From positions 1 through 56,958 of the forward strand of contig JAHFUR010000026.1 of NCBI GenBank assembly GCA_023264995.1: a stretch of DNA of 56,958 nucleotides, in the 5' to 3' direction. Positions 17,534 through 27,239 of the stretch are shown here, piece after piece (position 1 is the stretch's first letter; the number at the start of each line of letters is the position of its first letter). Made by a program: the position numbers and the translations under genes. Below the pieces are notes generated by a model, which saw only the letters and a list, made by a program, of their open reading frames with translations, was not told the DNA's origin and searched no databases. This stretch comes from Acidimicrobiia bacterium (GTDB taxonomy: Bacteria; Actinomycetota; Acidimicrobiia; Acidimicrobiales; AC-14).

Positions 17534-18891
17534 CCGCGGCCCGGCGGTACCGGCGCGGCGGCCGCCGGCCCGTCACGGGGAGCGACGCGCTCGGGCTCCT
17601 CGGGCGGGCGGCCCGAGGCCCGCGGATCTGGCTGGTCGCGGCCGCCGCGCTCGGGCTCAGCGGCGGGCGGTTCCGTCGTCGCGCCGCCCTGCGCGGGATG
17701 ATGGCCGCCGGGTTGGCGTCGGGCCTGGTCAGGGTGGTGGGCGCTCGTCGCCCGCAGCCGTCATGGTTCCCCTCCGGGCCGGCGGCGGCCGGCGTCGCGT
17801 TCGCCGCCGGCGCCGGCCAGGAGGTCGCGGCCCTGGCCCCGCCCCTGGTCGCCGTGGCCGCCCTGGCCGGGTATGCCCGCGTCCGGGCCGGCGCCCACGA
17901 CCGGTCGGGCACGGTCGCCGGCGCGGCCGTCGGCGCCGGTACCGCGGTCCTGACCCGCCGGTTCTGGCCGGTGGCGCCCCATGAGCCGGCGCAGGTCCGC
18001 ACCGCGTTGGAGCCGTCGGACGTGGCGCCGTCCCCGACGGGAGCGGGCCTGGTCGTCGTGGTCAACCCATCTGCCGGCTCGAGCGGCCGGGCGGCTGAGG
18101 AGCTGCGCACCGAGCTGCCCGACGCCGAGGTGATCGAGCTCGAGGAGGGCGACGACCTGCTAGCTGCGCTCGACGATGCCGCGGCGAGGGGGTGCGCCGT
18201 CGGCGTGGCCGGCGGCGACGGGTCGGTCAACGCCGCCGCGGCTGTCGCCGCCCGCGCCGGCGTGCCCCTCATGGTCGTGCCAGGAGGGACGCTCAACCAC
18301 TTCGCGTTCGCCCTGGGTGTGCAGTCGATCGCCGACGCCTCCCAGGCCGTGCGCGACGGGCGGGCCGTCCTCGTGGACCGGGCCGTCATCGACGGGCACA
18401 CCTTCGTGAACACGGCGAGCATCGGCAGCTACGTCGACCTCGTCGACGCTCGCGAGCAGATGGAGGACCGGATCGGCAAGTGGCCGGCGGTGGTCGTGGC
18501 CCTCGCCCGGGTGCTGCGCACGGCCCGCCCGGTCGACCTCGAGCTCGACGGGGTGCACCGCCGGGTCTGGATGGTCTTTATCGGCAACTGCCGTTACCAC
18601 CCGTCCGGGTTCGCCCCGAGCTGGCGGGAACGCCTCGACGACGGGCTGCTCGACATCCGCATCGTCGACGGCACCCGGCCCTGGTCCCGGCTGCGGCTGC
18701 TCGCCTCCGTCCTGACCGGCCGGTTGGCCCGCTGCGGCGCCTACGAGCAGCGCCACGTCCGGTCGGTGCACGTGAAGTCGCTGGAGGGGCCGCTGCGCCT
18801 GGCCCGGGACGGCGAAACGTTCGAGGGCCCCGAGGAGTTCACGATCGCCAAGGCCGACGACCCCCTGCGCGTCTTCGTCGCCCAACCCTGA
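17530..18891 (+). CDS. diacylglycerol kinase-family protein with degenerate PAP2-like N-terminus
   Basis: 453-residue protein. The C-terminal two thirds are a DAG/sphingosine kinase-family lipid kinase: VVVVNPSAGS, the nucleotide-binding GVAGGDGSVNAAAAVA loop, and VPGGTLNHFAFALG, with the family C-terminal beta domain ending in GPLRLARDGETFEGPEEFTI, given here by its GETFEGPEEFTI part. Residues about 30-140 look like a worn PAP2 domain: FPSGPAAAGVAFAAG in place of FPSGH and a loose YARVRAGAHDRSG in place of SRxxxGxHxxSD. PAP2-DAGK fusions are known in actinobacteria. The TTG at 17530 overlaps the DUF1206 stop (TTGA). Inferred role: phosphorylating lipids at the inner membrane face. Confidence 0.87.
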   Translation: MTAARRYRRGGRRPVTGSDALGLLGRAARGPRIWLVAAAALGLSGGRFRRRAALRGMMAAGLASGLVRVVGARRPQPSWFPSGPAAAGVAFAAGAGQEVAALAPPLVAVAALAGYARVRAGAHDRSGTVAGAAVGAGTAVLTRRFWPVAPHEPAQVRTALEPSDVAPSPTGAGLVVVVNPSAGSSGRAAEELRTELPDAEVIELEEGDDLLAALDDAAARGCAVGVAGGDGSVNAAAAVAARAGVPLMVVPGGTLNHFAFALGVQSIADASQAVRDGRAVLVDRAVIDGHTFVNTASIGSYVDLVDAREQMEDRIGKWPAVVVALARVLRTARPVDLELDGVHRRVWMVFIGNCRYHPSGFAPSWRERLDDGLLDIRIVDGTRPWSRLRLLASVLTGRLARCGAYEQRHVRSVHVKSLEGPLRLARDGETFEGPEEFTIAKADDPLRVFVAQP

Positions 18892-18892
18892 C

Positions 18893-19651
18893 ATGGTGGG
18901 CAACATGCGCACCTTGCCGGCATCCGTCCGGCGCCGGCTCGACCCCGACGGCCGCTACGGGCTGCGCGTGAGCCTGTTCGCGGTGGCCTTCCTCCTGGTC
19001 GGCATCCCCTTCGGCCTCCTGCTCGAGCAGATCAAGGCCAACGGGCCGTTGTTGCGGCTCGACACCTCGGCGGCCAACCACCTGCACGGCTGGGTGCGGC
19101 ATTCGGCCGGCGCGGTACGGGCCCTCAAGGTGCTCACGTTCTTTGGGTCGCCACCATGGTTCTACCTCCTGGTCATCCCGGCCACGGTCTGGGTCTGGCG
19201 CCGGGGCCACGCCCGGTTGGGCGTCTTCCTGGTCGTCACCACCGTGGGCGGGGGCCTGCTCGACACCGTGGTCAAGGAGGTGGTGGGCCGGGACCGGCCG
19301 TCGCTCGTCGACCCGGTGGCCACCGCCCACGGGAAGAGCTTCCCGTCCGGCCATGCCATGTCGTCGGTGGTGGTCTACGGCGCCCTGCTGCTCGTGTTCC
19401 TCCCTGCCGTCGCCCGCCGCGCCCGGCCGGCGCTGGTGGCCGGCGCCGGCGTGCTGGTGGGCGCCATCGGGTTCTCCCGGCTGGCGCTCGGCGTCCACTT
19501 CATCACCGACGTGCTCGGGGGCTACGTGCTGGGCCTGGCCTGGCTGGCCGCCTCGACCGCGGCGTTCAGCATCTGGCGGGTGGAGCGGGGCCGCCCGGCG
19601 GTGGACGTCAGCGAGGGCCTCGAGCCCGAGGCGGCCGGCGACCTGTTGTAG
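18893..19651 (+). CDS. PAP2-family lipid phosphatase
   Basis: 252-residue integral membrane phosphatase. Unlike the two PAP2-like domains upstream, all three catalytic motifs are intact: KEVVGRDRP (residues 125-133), SFPSGHAMSS (about 149-158) and SRLALGVHFITD (about 193-204). About six membrane helices are apparent. It probably dephosphorylates phosphatidate or an undecaprenyl pyrophosphate-type lipid on the outer face. It starts one base after the DAG kinase stop, so kinase and phosphatase are likely made together as opposing steps in lipid phosphate turnover. Confidence 0.93.
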   Translation: MVGNMRTLPASVRRRLDPDGRYGLRVSLFAVAFLLVGIPFGLLLEQIKANGPLLRLDTSAANHLHGWVRHSAGAVRALKVLTFFGSPPWFYLLVIPATVWVWRRGHARLGVFLVVTTVGGGLLDTVVKEVVGRDRPSLVDPVATAHGKSFPSGHAMSSVVVYGALLLVFLPAVARRARPALVAGAGVLVGAIGFSRLALGVHFITDVLGGYVLGLAWLAASTAAFSIWRVERGRPAVDVSEGLEPEAAGDLL

Positions 19652-19711
19652 CGGCCGCCGGGACGCACCCTCGGAGGGGACGACCGGGGCCCCGGCCGGC
19701 TGGCCCGGCGC

Positions 19712-21025
19712 TCAGGACGACAGGCTGTGGGACGCCCCGCCGGCGACGGCCAGTGCCGACGGCACGGTGACGAGAGCGAAAGTGCTCCGGTCCGTCGTCG
19801 TGCCGTCGCCGAGCTGTCCCGAGCCGTTGGCCCCCCAGGCCACGACGGTGCCGTCGTGCCTGATGGCCAGGCCGTGGTACCAGCCGGAGGCGATCACGGC
19901 GACGTCGTCGAGGTTCCACACGTTGAGCACGCCAGGCCCCGGTCCGGTCGACGGGTTGCCCAGCTGCCCGAACGCGTTCCATCCCCACGACCGCACGACA
20001 CCGTCGGGCTGGAGGGCGTAGTTGTGATAGGCGCCGGCGGCGATGGCGGTGATGTGGTCGTAGGGGATGGCGAGGACCGGTGACCGCCGGTCGACGTTGT
20101 CGCCCGTGCCGAGCTGCCATGCGCCGTTCCACCCCCAGGCCCAGACCCCGCCATTGCCGTCGAGAGCGATGCTGTGCAGGGCTCCGCCGGCCACCGCGGT
20201 GATCCCCGCCAGCCCGGGGACCGGTGTGGGAACCGGGCGGTCGACGGTGGACCCGTCGCCCAGCTGGCCGTAGATGTTCCAGCCCCACGCCATGACGGTC
20301 CCGTCGGCGCGGACGGCCAGGTTGTGGTGGAAGCCGGCGGCGATGGCGGTGATGCCGGTGAGCCCTCGCGGTTGCACGGGGATGATGGCGTCGCCGATCG
20401 TGCCGGTCCCGAGCTGGCCCAGGCCGTTCCAGCCCCACACCCACACGGTGCCGTCGGCCTTGAGGGCCATGCTGTGGAAGGCGCCGGCCGCGATGGCCAC
20501 CACGTTGGTCAGTCCGGGTACGGGCGCGGCGGTCGGGCGCGTGGCGCGGGACCCGTCACCCAGCTGGCCCAAGCCGCCCCAGCCCCAGGTCCATACCGTG
20601 CCGTCGGCCCGCAGCGCCATGCTGTGGAATGCCCCCGCAGCCAGGGCGGTCGCGCCCGGCACGCCGACGCCCGTGGCCGGGGCGAGGCGACCGGTGGCCG
20701 TGCCGTCGCCGAGCTGGTTGCCGGCGTTGGAGCCCCACGCCGACGTCGGGCCCGACAGGCCAGGCGTGACCGCGTTCGACGGCGCCGAGCGGGGGCCGTC
20801 GCCCCCGGCCCGCACGGCATGCACAGTGAAGGTGTAGGTGCGGCCGGGAACAAGGCCCCGCACGACCGCGGAGAGATGGTCGGCGTCGGGCGTGGTCACG
20901 GCATGCACGCCGTCGGATGCGATGACCCGGAACGCCTGGACCGGGCTCTCGTCGAGCAGCGGAGGACGCGCCCACCGCACCCGGGCCGACCCGGCGCCGG
21001 CCAGGGCGGTCACCGCGGTGGGCGC
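19712..21025 (-). pseudogene. FN3 and RCC1-repeat segment, apparently the C-terminal part of the gene at 21010-23424
   Basis: About 437 residues without a start or signal peptide of their own. The segment opens with a fibronectin type III domain (APTAVTALAGAGSARVRW ... TYTFTVHAVRAGGDGP) and then has seven RCC1/BLIP-II-type propeller units, each with a WGxNxxGQLGDGT core and an IAAGxxHSxAL strand, ending HSLSS. The upstream delta-60 gene ends out of frame right at the FN3 boundary; adding one G to the GGGG run at 21025-21028 joins them as ATGQVG-APTAVTAL. It is therefore listed as a frameshifted fragment. If the shift is an assembly error, one exported protein of about 1,240 residues is encoded. 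Confidence 0.75.
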
Positions 21026-23424
21026 CCCACCTGGCCGGTGGCGATGCGGACCAGCAGCACGTCGGCCGGCCACCCGTCGTTCCCGGTCGCAACGACGAGC
21101 GTGCCCGCCGTGGTGGTGGCGACGACCGCCACCGGCGGCGCTCCCGGCCGGAGGTCGTCGGCCAGCATCAGCAGACCGTCGAGGCCGAGGGTGCGGTCGT
21201 GGGCCCCGTCGGGCTGGAGGCGGACCAGGGCGAGCTGGCCGTTCGCCCTCCCGCCGGTCACGACCCGGCCGTCGCCCAGCACGGTGAGGGTCGACGGGCT
21301 GCTCGGGACCGGCTCGTTGGAGGTCCCACGCCGGAAGAAGGCGGGCTCCCGCCGCCACCTCGGGTCCCGCGACCCGTCGGCCAGGAGGCGGATCACCACT
21401 GTCGCGTCGTCGTAGCCGTCGGTCGTGCCGGCCACCAGGATCCGGCCGTCGGGCTGGACGGCGATCGCCGCGGGATGGACCAGGTCGGGGCTGTCGAGGG
21501 GGACCTTCCCGTTCACGCCGAAGGTGCGGTCGAGGGAGCCGTCGGCATTGGTGCGGACCAGTGCGGGCGGCTCGGTGGGCACCCCCGGCCCGTCGGCCGG
21601 CCCACGCGGGGGCGTGAGCGAGAGCATGCGCCCGTCGGCCTGGAGCGCCAGGGGCTCGTTGGATCCCGGGTAGCCCCCGAAGGCGCCGACGACGCGGCCG
21701 CCCACGCCCCACGAGGTGTCGAGCCGGCCGCTCTCGGTCAGCCGGGCCAGCGTGGCCCCGGCCGCGCCCTGGCCCAGCAGCATGAGGTGGCCGTCCGGAA
21801 GGGCGGCCAGCCCGCTGGTGAGCTGGGTTGCTCCGGTCAGGTCCACGTCGGTGCGGCCGTCGGTGCCGAAGGCGGTGTCGAGCGACCCGTCGGGCCGGAA
21901 CCCCACGACCGCCGCGGTCATGGCGCCGGCGGTAGTGGCGGTGGCGGAGATCAGCACGCTGGCCGCCACGACGATGCGCCCGTTCGGCTGCACGGCCACG
22001 GCCCGCGGGTAGTTGGCCCGGTCGGAGATCACGATCCCCGACACGCCGAAGGCCGTGTCCCGGGTGCCGTCGGGGTGGTAGCGGACCAGCGCCACGTCAC
22101 CCCCGGCCTCGACCACGGCCACGACGTTGCCGTCGGGCTGGGTCGCGCTGGCCGTCACTTGCTGGAACTGGTGGTCGAAGTCGACGCCGCTCGGGACGAG
22201 CGTGCCGGTGGGCTCGTACACCCGGCCCACCATCGCGGCCGTCGCTCCGGTGCCGGCCACGGTCCACCCCCCGTCAGCATGGACCAGCACGGCGCGGATC
22301 TGCGTGACGACGGCCCCGGTCACCGGGTTTGGCTGGGCGACCTTGAAGCCGCCGGTGCCGAAGCCGGTCTCGAGGGCTCCGTCGGGCCGGTAGCGCACGA
22401 GCAGCCCCCGGTCGCCGGCGTCGCCCACGACCAGCAGGGCGCCGTCGGCGCGTCGGGCGATGCCGTACCCGGTGGCCGCGGGGCCGATGTGGGTCACCAC
22501 CATGCCGGCCGTGCCGAAGGTCGGGTCGGGCTGGCCGCTCGGGCCGAACCGGGCAACGACCACGTCGCCGCCCCCGTCGCCTGCCACGGTCACCGTGCCG
22601 TCGGGGCCGAGGACCACGGCCCGCGCCGTCGCTCTGCCGGCGCCCACCGAGGCCACGCCGCCGGCACCGAAGCCGGAGTCGAGCGCCCCGCCGGGAAGGA
22701 GGCGGTAGAGGGCCAGCGCGTCGCCGCCGCCGGCGACGAGCAGGGCGCCGTCGGGTTGGAGGGCCATGGCCCGGCCGGGCCCCGACGACGGGAGCTGCAC
22801 CCGGCCGGCGCGGCCGAAGCTGGGGTCGGGACTGCCGTCGGCGAGGAGGCGGATGACCGTTGCCGTCGACTGGGTCCCGCCGGCGACGACGATGCGCCCG
22901 TCGGCGAGGGGGACGACGGCGAAGGCCGAGTCGGCCGGCCCTCCGAGGTCGATGGTCACCCGGCCGTCGCCGTCGAAGGACCGGTCGAGCACCCCGTCGT
23001 GGTCGTAGCGGGCGACGGCGAGGTCGCCGCCGGCGGACCCGGCGGCCACAACCCGGCCGGACGCAGTGACCGCGACGGCGCGGGCCACGTCGTCGGTACC
23101 GCCGAAGTCGGTGATGACCCGCCCGTCCACCGGTCCCAGGACGTCGCCCGCGTAGAGGTACTCGTTGAAGCGGGCCAGGCCGAAGTCGCCGCCGGCGCCG
23201 GCGGCCATGACCACCTGCTCGTCGTCCTGCATCACCAGGGCGGTGGCGAAGGCGTTCGCCGAGGCCCGGATCCGGGTGCGGACGACGCCCGTGCCACCGA
23301 ACGGGGGGCCGGCGCTCCCTGGCGCGGCCTGGGCCGCTGGCGGGGCCGCCAGCGCGGCGGCGGCCAGCGCGACGGCGAGCGCGACGGCCGGCGCCCGCGT
23401 CCCGCCCAGCGCCCGAACCCTCAC
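21010..23424 (-). CDS. exported delta-60 repeat beta-propeller protein (frameshifted C-terminus)
   Basis: 804-residue protein with a signal peptide (AVALAVALAAAALAAPPAAQA) and about a dozen delta-60 repeats of roughly 50-60 residues, each with a LPDGRIVVAG or QPDGRILVAGT strand and an LDxSFGxxG turn. These repeats form secreted or surface beta-propellers of unknown binding role. The frame ends TGQVGRPPR at a TGA that lies exactly where a linker to the FN3 domain should begin, which points to a one-base deletion. The GTG/ATG start region MRVRALGG is close to the cupin gene stop on the same strand. Confidence 0.82.
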   Translation of the reverse strand: MRVRALGGTRAPAVALAVALAAAALAAPPAAQAAPGSAGPPFGGTGVVRTRIRASANAFATALVMQDDEQVVMAAGAGGDFGLARFNEYLYAGDVLGPVDGRVITDFGGTDDVARAVAVTASGRVVAAGSAGGDLAVARYDHDGVLDRSFDGDGRVTIDLGGPADSAFAVVPLADGRIVVAGGTQSTATVIRLLADGSPDPSFGRAGRVQLPSSGPGRAMALQPDGALLVAGGGDALALYRLLPGGALDSGFGAGGVASVGAGRATARAVVLGPDGTVTVAGDGGGDVVVARFGPSGQPDPTFGTAGMVVTHIGPAATGYGIARRADGALLVVGDAGDRGLLVRYRPDGALETGFGTGGFKVAQPNPVTGAVVTQIRAVLVHADGGWTVAGTGATAAMVGRVYEPTGTLVPSGVDFDHQFQQVTASATQPDGNVVAVVEAGGDVALVRYHPDGTRDTAFGVSGIVISDRANYPRAVAVQPNGRIVVAASVLISATATTAGAMTAAVVGFRPDGSLDTAFGTDGRTDVDLTGATQLTSGLAALPDGHLMLLGQGAAGATLARLTESGRLDTSWGVGGRVVGAFGGYPGSNEPLALQADGRMLSLTPPRGPADGPGVPTEPPALVRTNADGSLDRTFGVNGKVPLDSPDLVHPAAIAVQPDGRILVAGTTDGYDDATVVIRLLADGSRDPRWRREPAFFRRGTSNEPVPSSPSTLTVLGDGRVVTGGRANGQLALVRLQPDGAHDRTLGLDGLLMLADDLRPGAPPVAVVATTTAGTLVVATGNDGWPADVLLVRIATGQVGRPPR

Positions 23425-23472
23425 GGAGGCCCGATCGGCAGATCCGGCGCCTCGCTTGAGCGCCGCGGTAGG

Positions 23473-23811
23473 TCAGGCGGTGGGCGACCGGTGGACGGCC
23501 AGCCAGCTGGTGCCCGCCGCCGTCGCGACCACGGCGTGGGGGACGCCGGCCGGCAGGAAGGCCCAGTCTCCCGGCCCGAGCTCGAGGGCCTCGCCGGCGA
23601 CCTCCATCACCGCAGCGCCGGCCAGGACGACGACCCACTCGTCGGAGTCCTGGAGGTAGTCGTGGCGGCCGTTGCTCGGGCCGCTGAGGATCTGCTCGAT
23701 GAGGAGCGGGCCCAGGGCCAGGACGGTCTCGGTGCGCTCGCCGGCCGGCGGGGCCGCGCCCGGCGGCAGCAACGACCCCGAGCGCGGGGCCGGCGCAGTC
23801 GTCGCGTCCAC
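23473..23811 (-). CDS. single-domain cupin protein
   Basis: 112-residue cupin. The first cupin motif is around GRHDYLQDSDEWVVVLAG (the His and Glu of the G(X)5HXH...E motif are partly replaced: HDYLQDSDEW), and the second motif is GDWAFLPAGVPHAVVA with a conserved His. The reduced metal-ligand set leaves enzymatic activity uncertain; such small cupins are often sugar or hydroxy-acid binding or isomerase-like. It lies downstream of a structured leader (23826-23925) and upstream of the delta-60 gene on the same strand. Confidence 0.8.
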   Translation of the reverse strand: MDATTAPAPRSGSLLPPGAAPPAGERTETVLALGPLLIEQILSGPSNGRHDYLQDSDEWVVVLAGAAVMEVAGEALELGPGDWAFLPAGVPHAVVATAAGTSWLAVHRSPTA

Positions 23812-23825
23812 GGCCGAACCTTACG

Positions 23826-23925
23826 CAGCTCCGGGCGGGGAGCTGATTGGGCGGTCCTCCTCAGACCAAGAAAGTCCGAGCCATCTGGGCAACCTGCACG
23901 TCACACGAACGGCGAGGAGGACCGC
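23826..23925 (-). promoter_or_regulatory. two-stem structured leader upstream of the cupin gene
   Basis: Reading the minus strand toward the cupin start, a perfect 12-bp inverted repeat GCGGTCCTCCTC / GAGGAGGACCGC (arms 23914-23925 and 23851-23862) encloses 51 nt, then 5 nt later comes a 7-bp hairpin CAGCTCC / GGAGCTG (23826-23832 / 23839-23845) with a 6-nt loop. The second stem ends 14 nt before the cupin ATG, so it could mask or present the ribosome site. The layout resembles a cis-regulatory leader, but I could not match it to a known riboswitch class. Confidence 0.4.
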
Positions 23926-23952
23926 AGCCTCATGATATCCCGGGCCGGCGTT

Positions 23953-24525
23953 TCATGTCCGGTCGATCTCGTTCCACCGCTCGATGACCGGCGTCGAGCG
24001 CTCCCAGCCGAGTACCGAGATCGATGCGGTCGCCAAGGCGAGCACGGCGCCGCGATCGGGGGCCAGCCCGGCCCAGCGGGCGCCGAGGGCCCGCAGGACA
24101 TGGCCGTGGGCGAAGAGGGCCACGTCGCCGCCGGCGGTACGGGCCGCCTCGATCACCCGGTCGGCCCGCCGGCCCACGTCGTCCACCGTCTCGCCGGCCG
24201 GGACGCCGTCGACCCAGAGGTCCCACGCCGGGCGCTCGACCCGGATGTCGGTGGTGCGCCGGCCCTCGTAGTCGCCGTAGTCCCATTCGACGAGGTCGTC
24301 GGTGGGCTCGGCCCGGTCGCCCAGGCCGGCCAGCCGGCACGTCTCCATGGCCCGGCTCAGCGGGCTGGTGAGCACCCGGGCGAACGACCACTCGGCCAGC
24401 CGGGGGCCCAGGGCCGAGGCCCGGCGCCGGCCCTCGTCGGTGAGCGGGACGTCGGTGCGGCCGGTGTGCTGCCCCGAGAGGCTCCACGCCGTCTCGCCGT
24501 GGCGGACGAGGACGACCCGGTTCAG
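23953..24525 (-). CDS. histidine phosphatase-family protein (probable CTG start)
   Basis: About 190 residues of the histidine phosphatase (phosphoglycerate mutase-like) superfamily. The catalytic motif is [11 protein letters not shown] at the very N-terminus; [12 protein letters not shown] and [11 protein letters not shown] follow, and the second catalytic His is in [12 protein letters not shown]. The only ATG-type start in frame (24375) would delete the RHG motif, so it cannot be right. The frame places [11 protein letters not shown] directly after a CTG that overlaps the pgi stop (CTGA, 24525-24522), which suggests a coupled CTG start. Likely removes phosphate from a small sugar phosphate or similar metabolite; it is downstream of pgi. 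Confidence 0.85.
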   Translation of the reverse strand: MNRVVLVRHGETAWSLSGQHTGRTDVPLTDEGRRRASALGPRLAEWSFARVLTSPLSRAMETCRLAGLGDRAEPTDDLVEWDYGDYEGRRTTDIRVERPAWDLWVDGVPAGETVDDVGRRADRVIEAARTAGGDVALFAHGHVLRALGARWAGLAPDRGAVLALATASISVLGWERSTPVIERWNEIDRT

Positions 24526-26153
24526 GTCCGGGCCTCCCGGTAGCGGCGGACCAGGGCGGCCGTCGAGCTGTCGTGGGGCGGGGCGTCGCCGGCGGGGGCG
24601 TCACCGGCCAGCTCGCCCACGAGGCGCCCGGCCAGGGCCTTGCCCAGCTCCACGCCCCATTGGTCGAAGGAGTTCACGTCCCAGATCGTGCCCTGGGTCA
24701 GCACCTTGTGCTCGTAGAGGGCGACGAGCTGGCCGAGCACCGCCGGCGTCAGCTTGGTGGCCAGGATGGTGTTGGAGGGCCGGTTGCCCGGGAACGTGCG
24801 GTGGGGCACCTGCTCGGTAGGCACCCCGCCGGCGGCGACCTCATCGGGCGTGCGGCCGAAGGCCAGGGCCTCGGTCTGGGCGAAGAAGTTGGCCATGAGC
24901 AGGTCGTGGTGGCCACCGGGGTCGTGGTTCGCGTGGAGGAAGCCGATGAAGTCGCACGGGACGAGCGCCGTCCCCTGGTGGAGGAGCTGGAAGAAGGCAT
25001 GCTGGCCGTTGGTGCCGGGTTGGCCCCACACGACCGGGCCGGTCTGCCACTCGACCGGCTTGCCCTGGCGGTCGACGGACTTGCCGTTGCTCTCCATGTC
25101 GAGCTGCTGGAGGTAGGCCGGGAACCGGGCCAGGTACTGGCTGTAGGGCAGGACCGCCGTCGTCTCGGCCCCGAAGAAGTTGCCGTGCCAGATGCCGAGG
25201 AGCCCGAGCAGCACGGGCAGGTTGCGCTCGAACGGGGCGGTGCGGAAGTGCTCGTCCATGGCGTGGAAGCCGCCGAGCAGCTCGCCGAAGGCGGCGGGGC
25301 CGATGGCGACCATGAGCGACAGGCCGATGGCCGAGTCGAAGGAGTAGCGCCCGCCCACCCAGTCCCAGAACTCGAACATGTTCGCCGGGTCGATCCCGAA
25401 CTCGGCCACCCGCTCGGCGTTGGTGGACACGGCCACGAAATGGCGGCTGACCGCGTCCTCGCCCAATGCCGTGGTGAGCCAGCGCCGGGCGGAGCCGGCG
25501 TTGGTGAGGGTCTCCACGGTGCCGAAGGTCTTCGAGGAGACGATGAAGAGGGTCTCGGCCGGGTCGAGGTCGCGGACCGCCTCGTGGAGGTCGGTGCCGT
25601 CGACGTTCGAGACGAAGCGGAAGGTCATCGACCGCTCGGAGTAGTCCCGGAGGGCCTCGTAGGCCATGGCCGGGCCGAGGTCGGACCCGCCGATGCCGAT
25701 ATTGACCACGTTGCGGATGCGCCGGCCGGTCGATCCCGTCCACGCCCCGCCCCGCACGTCGTCGGAGAAGGCGGCCATGCGGCCGAGGACGGCCTGGACG
25801 CCGGCGACCACGTCGTGGCCGTCGACCTCCAGAGTGGTGCCCGCTGGCATGCGCAGGGCCACGTGGAGGACGGCGCGGTCCTCGGTGACGTTGATGTGGC
25901 GGCCGGCGAACATGTCGTCGATGCGCTGGCGGAGCCCGGCCCGGCCGGCCAGGGCGGCGAGCAGGGAGATCGTCTCGGCCGTCGCCATGGTCTTGGAGTA
26001 GTCGAGGAACAGGTCACCACCTTCAGCGGTCATCGTCTCACCCCGTGTGGGGTCCTCCTCGAACAGCTTGCGCATGTCGGTCCAGCCGATCTGGCGCCGG
26101 TGCTGCATGAGCGCGTTCCACTCGGGGGTGCGGGTGATCGGGGTGGGGGTCAT
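24522..26153 (-). CDS. pgi: glucose-6-phosphate isomerase
   Basis: Interconverts glucose-6-phosphate and fructose-6-phosphate in glycolysis and gluconeogenesis. 543 residues, normal for the bacterial/eukaryotic long form. Visible signatures: [43 protein letters not shown], the family pattern [18 protein letters not shown], and [23 protein letters not shown] with the catalytic [11 protein letters not shown]-like stretch nearby. The C-terminal [13 protein letters not shown] motif is present. ATG 26153 overlaps the upstream protease stop as ATGA; the longer frame upstream is a shadow. It is followed by the coupled histidine phosphatase gene. Confidence 0.97.
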   Translation of the reverse strand: MTPTPITRTPEWNALMQHRRQIGWTDMRKLFEEDPTRGETMTAEGGDLFLDYSKTMATAETISLLAALAGRAGLRQRIDDMFAGRHINVTEDRAVLHVALRMPAGTTLEVDGHDVVAGVQAVLGRMAAFSDDVRGGAWTGSTGRRIRNVVNIGIGGSDLGPAMAYEALRDYSERSMTFRFVSNVDGTDLHEAVRDLDPAETLFIVSSKTFGTVETLTNAGSARRWLTTALGEDAVSRHFVAVSTNAERVAEFGIDPANMFEFWDWVGGRYSFDSAIGLSLMVAIGPAAFGELLGGFHAMDEHFRTAPFERNLPVLLGLLGIWHGNFFGAETTAVLPYSQYLARFPAYLQQLDMESNGKSVDRQGKPVEWQTGPVVWGQPGTNGQHAFFQLLHQGTALVPCDFIGFLHANHDPGGHHDLLMANFFAQTEALAFGRTPDEVAAGGVPTEQVPHRTFPGNRPSNTILATKLTPAVLGQLVALYEHKVLTQGTIWDVNSFDQWGVELGKALAGRLVGELAGDAPAGDAPPHDSSTAALVRRYREART

Positions 26154-27166
26154 CGGGGGGCTCCTTGAGGCGGGACCGGGGGCACGCTGACACACCCGCC
26201 GTCCCGGCCGAGCTGGCGCAGGCCGATGAGGTCGCCGGCGCCCCACTCCGAGCTGCTGAGTGTCTGTGAGGTGAGAGCTTCGTTCATGATCGACGTCCGG
26301 CTTTCGACGTGGCCGAGGCCGATCACGTGGGCCAGCTCGTGGAGCATGATCCTGCCCCAGTTCACGCCGGCGCCGAAACCATGGGGGACCGCCACCTTGG
26401 TCGTCACGTCGGACACGGCGTCGAGGTTGAGGACGAGGTTGCCCGTCACGATGACGTCGTCGACAACCTCGGGCCGGCCACCGCCGCCGACGACGGCGGT
26501 GGGGTCGGCCTTCACGTCGGCCCGGGCCCGCAGGCTTTCGCCCGTGCCGAGGTGGGACCACCCGATGACCACCGGCGCCCAGGCGAAGGAGCCGTCGGGC
26601 TGCCGGCGGGGCCGGGGGACGGCCCGCGGGTCCTCGTCGGTGTCGGCGACCCGCTCGAAGGCCAGCCCAGTGGCCGCGGCCAGCTTGCCCAGGGCGGCGG
26701 TGAAGTCGGCCACGTCGGCGTCGGTGGCCAGCCGGCGGTTGAGGGCGTAGCGCACGGGCTGGCAGGGGTTGAACCGCACCGGCCGGCAGCCGTCACTGGT
26801 GACGAACAGGAACGTGTAGTCGTACGACGCCCGCACGCCCTCACGGACGGTCCCGTTGGCGTCGGGGGAGAGATGGTCCCGCGCCGGGCAGTCGGGAGAC
26901 GGAGGGGTTGTCGGGCCGGCGGGCCCCGCCCCTCCGGGGTGGCTCCCGGCCGCGCCGAACAGGGCGCTGACGGCCGCCCCGGCCACGGCAAGAGCGACCA
27001 GCAGCAGCGCCACCCGGCCCGCCCATCCCACCGGCGCCAGCTCGCCTTCGATCGAGAGGCTGACGTCCTCGATGCCGGCGCCGATGTTCTCCACCGCCCG
27101 CTCATACCAGGCCGTCGCTCCCGGGACGGCCGGCGCCGAGGAGCCGACGCTGGCTCGCACACCCAT
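26150..27166 (-). CDS. membrane-anchored matrixin-like metalloprotease
   Basis: 338 residues if ATG 27166 is used. A single membrane helix near residues 50-72 ([22 protein letters not shown]) is followed by a Pro/Gly linker and an exported metzincin domain. The zinc-binding motif [11 protein letters not shown] (276-286) has all three His and the catalytic Glu, and the downstream SIMNEAL carries the Met-turn Met. This is the matrixin/archaemetzincin-like arrangement. The open frame extends 70 codons further, but that part overlaps the probable hydrogenase promoter region and lacks protein character. The stop overlaps the pgi start, so it leads a small operon divergent from the hydrogenase gene. 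Confidence 0.85.
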   Translation of the reverse strand: MGVRASVGSSAPAVPGATAWYERAVENIGAGIEDVSLSIEGELAPVGWAGRVALLLVALAVAGAAVSALFGAAGSHPGGAGPAGPTTPPSPDCPARDHLSPDANGTVREGVRASYDYTFLFVTSDGCRPVRFNPCQPVRYALNRRLATDADVADFTAALGKLAAATGLAFERVADTDEDPRAVPRPRRQPDGSFAWAPVVIGWSHLGTGESLRARADVKADPTAVVGGGGRPEVVDDVIVTGNLVLNLDAVSDVTTKVAVPHGFGAGVNWGRIMLHELAHVIGLGHVESRTSIMNEALTSQTLSSSEWGAGDLIGLRQLGRDGGCVSVPPVPPQGAPR

Positions 27167-27239
27167 ACGTGCGGCGATGGTAGCCGGGGCGCTTTCTGGC
27201 TCGGCGAGCGGCCCGGGAACTTGCATACATTCGCGCATA

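Noticed and set aside
23826-23925. tRNA-Sec or other tRNA gene in the structured leader
   Set aside because: The closing stem and loop sizes do not give a cloverleaf, and no TTC-arm or CCA-proximal acceptor pattern is present.
21199-24543. Long + strand open frame of 1,114 codons antisense to the repeat protein
   Set aside because: Its His/Gly/Arg-rich composition is the antisense of beta-propeller repeats; the minus strand has signal peptide and domain motifs.
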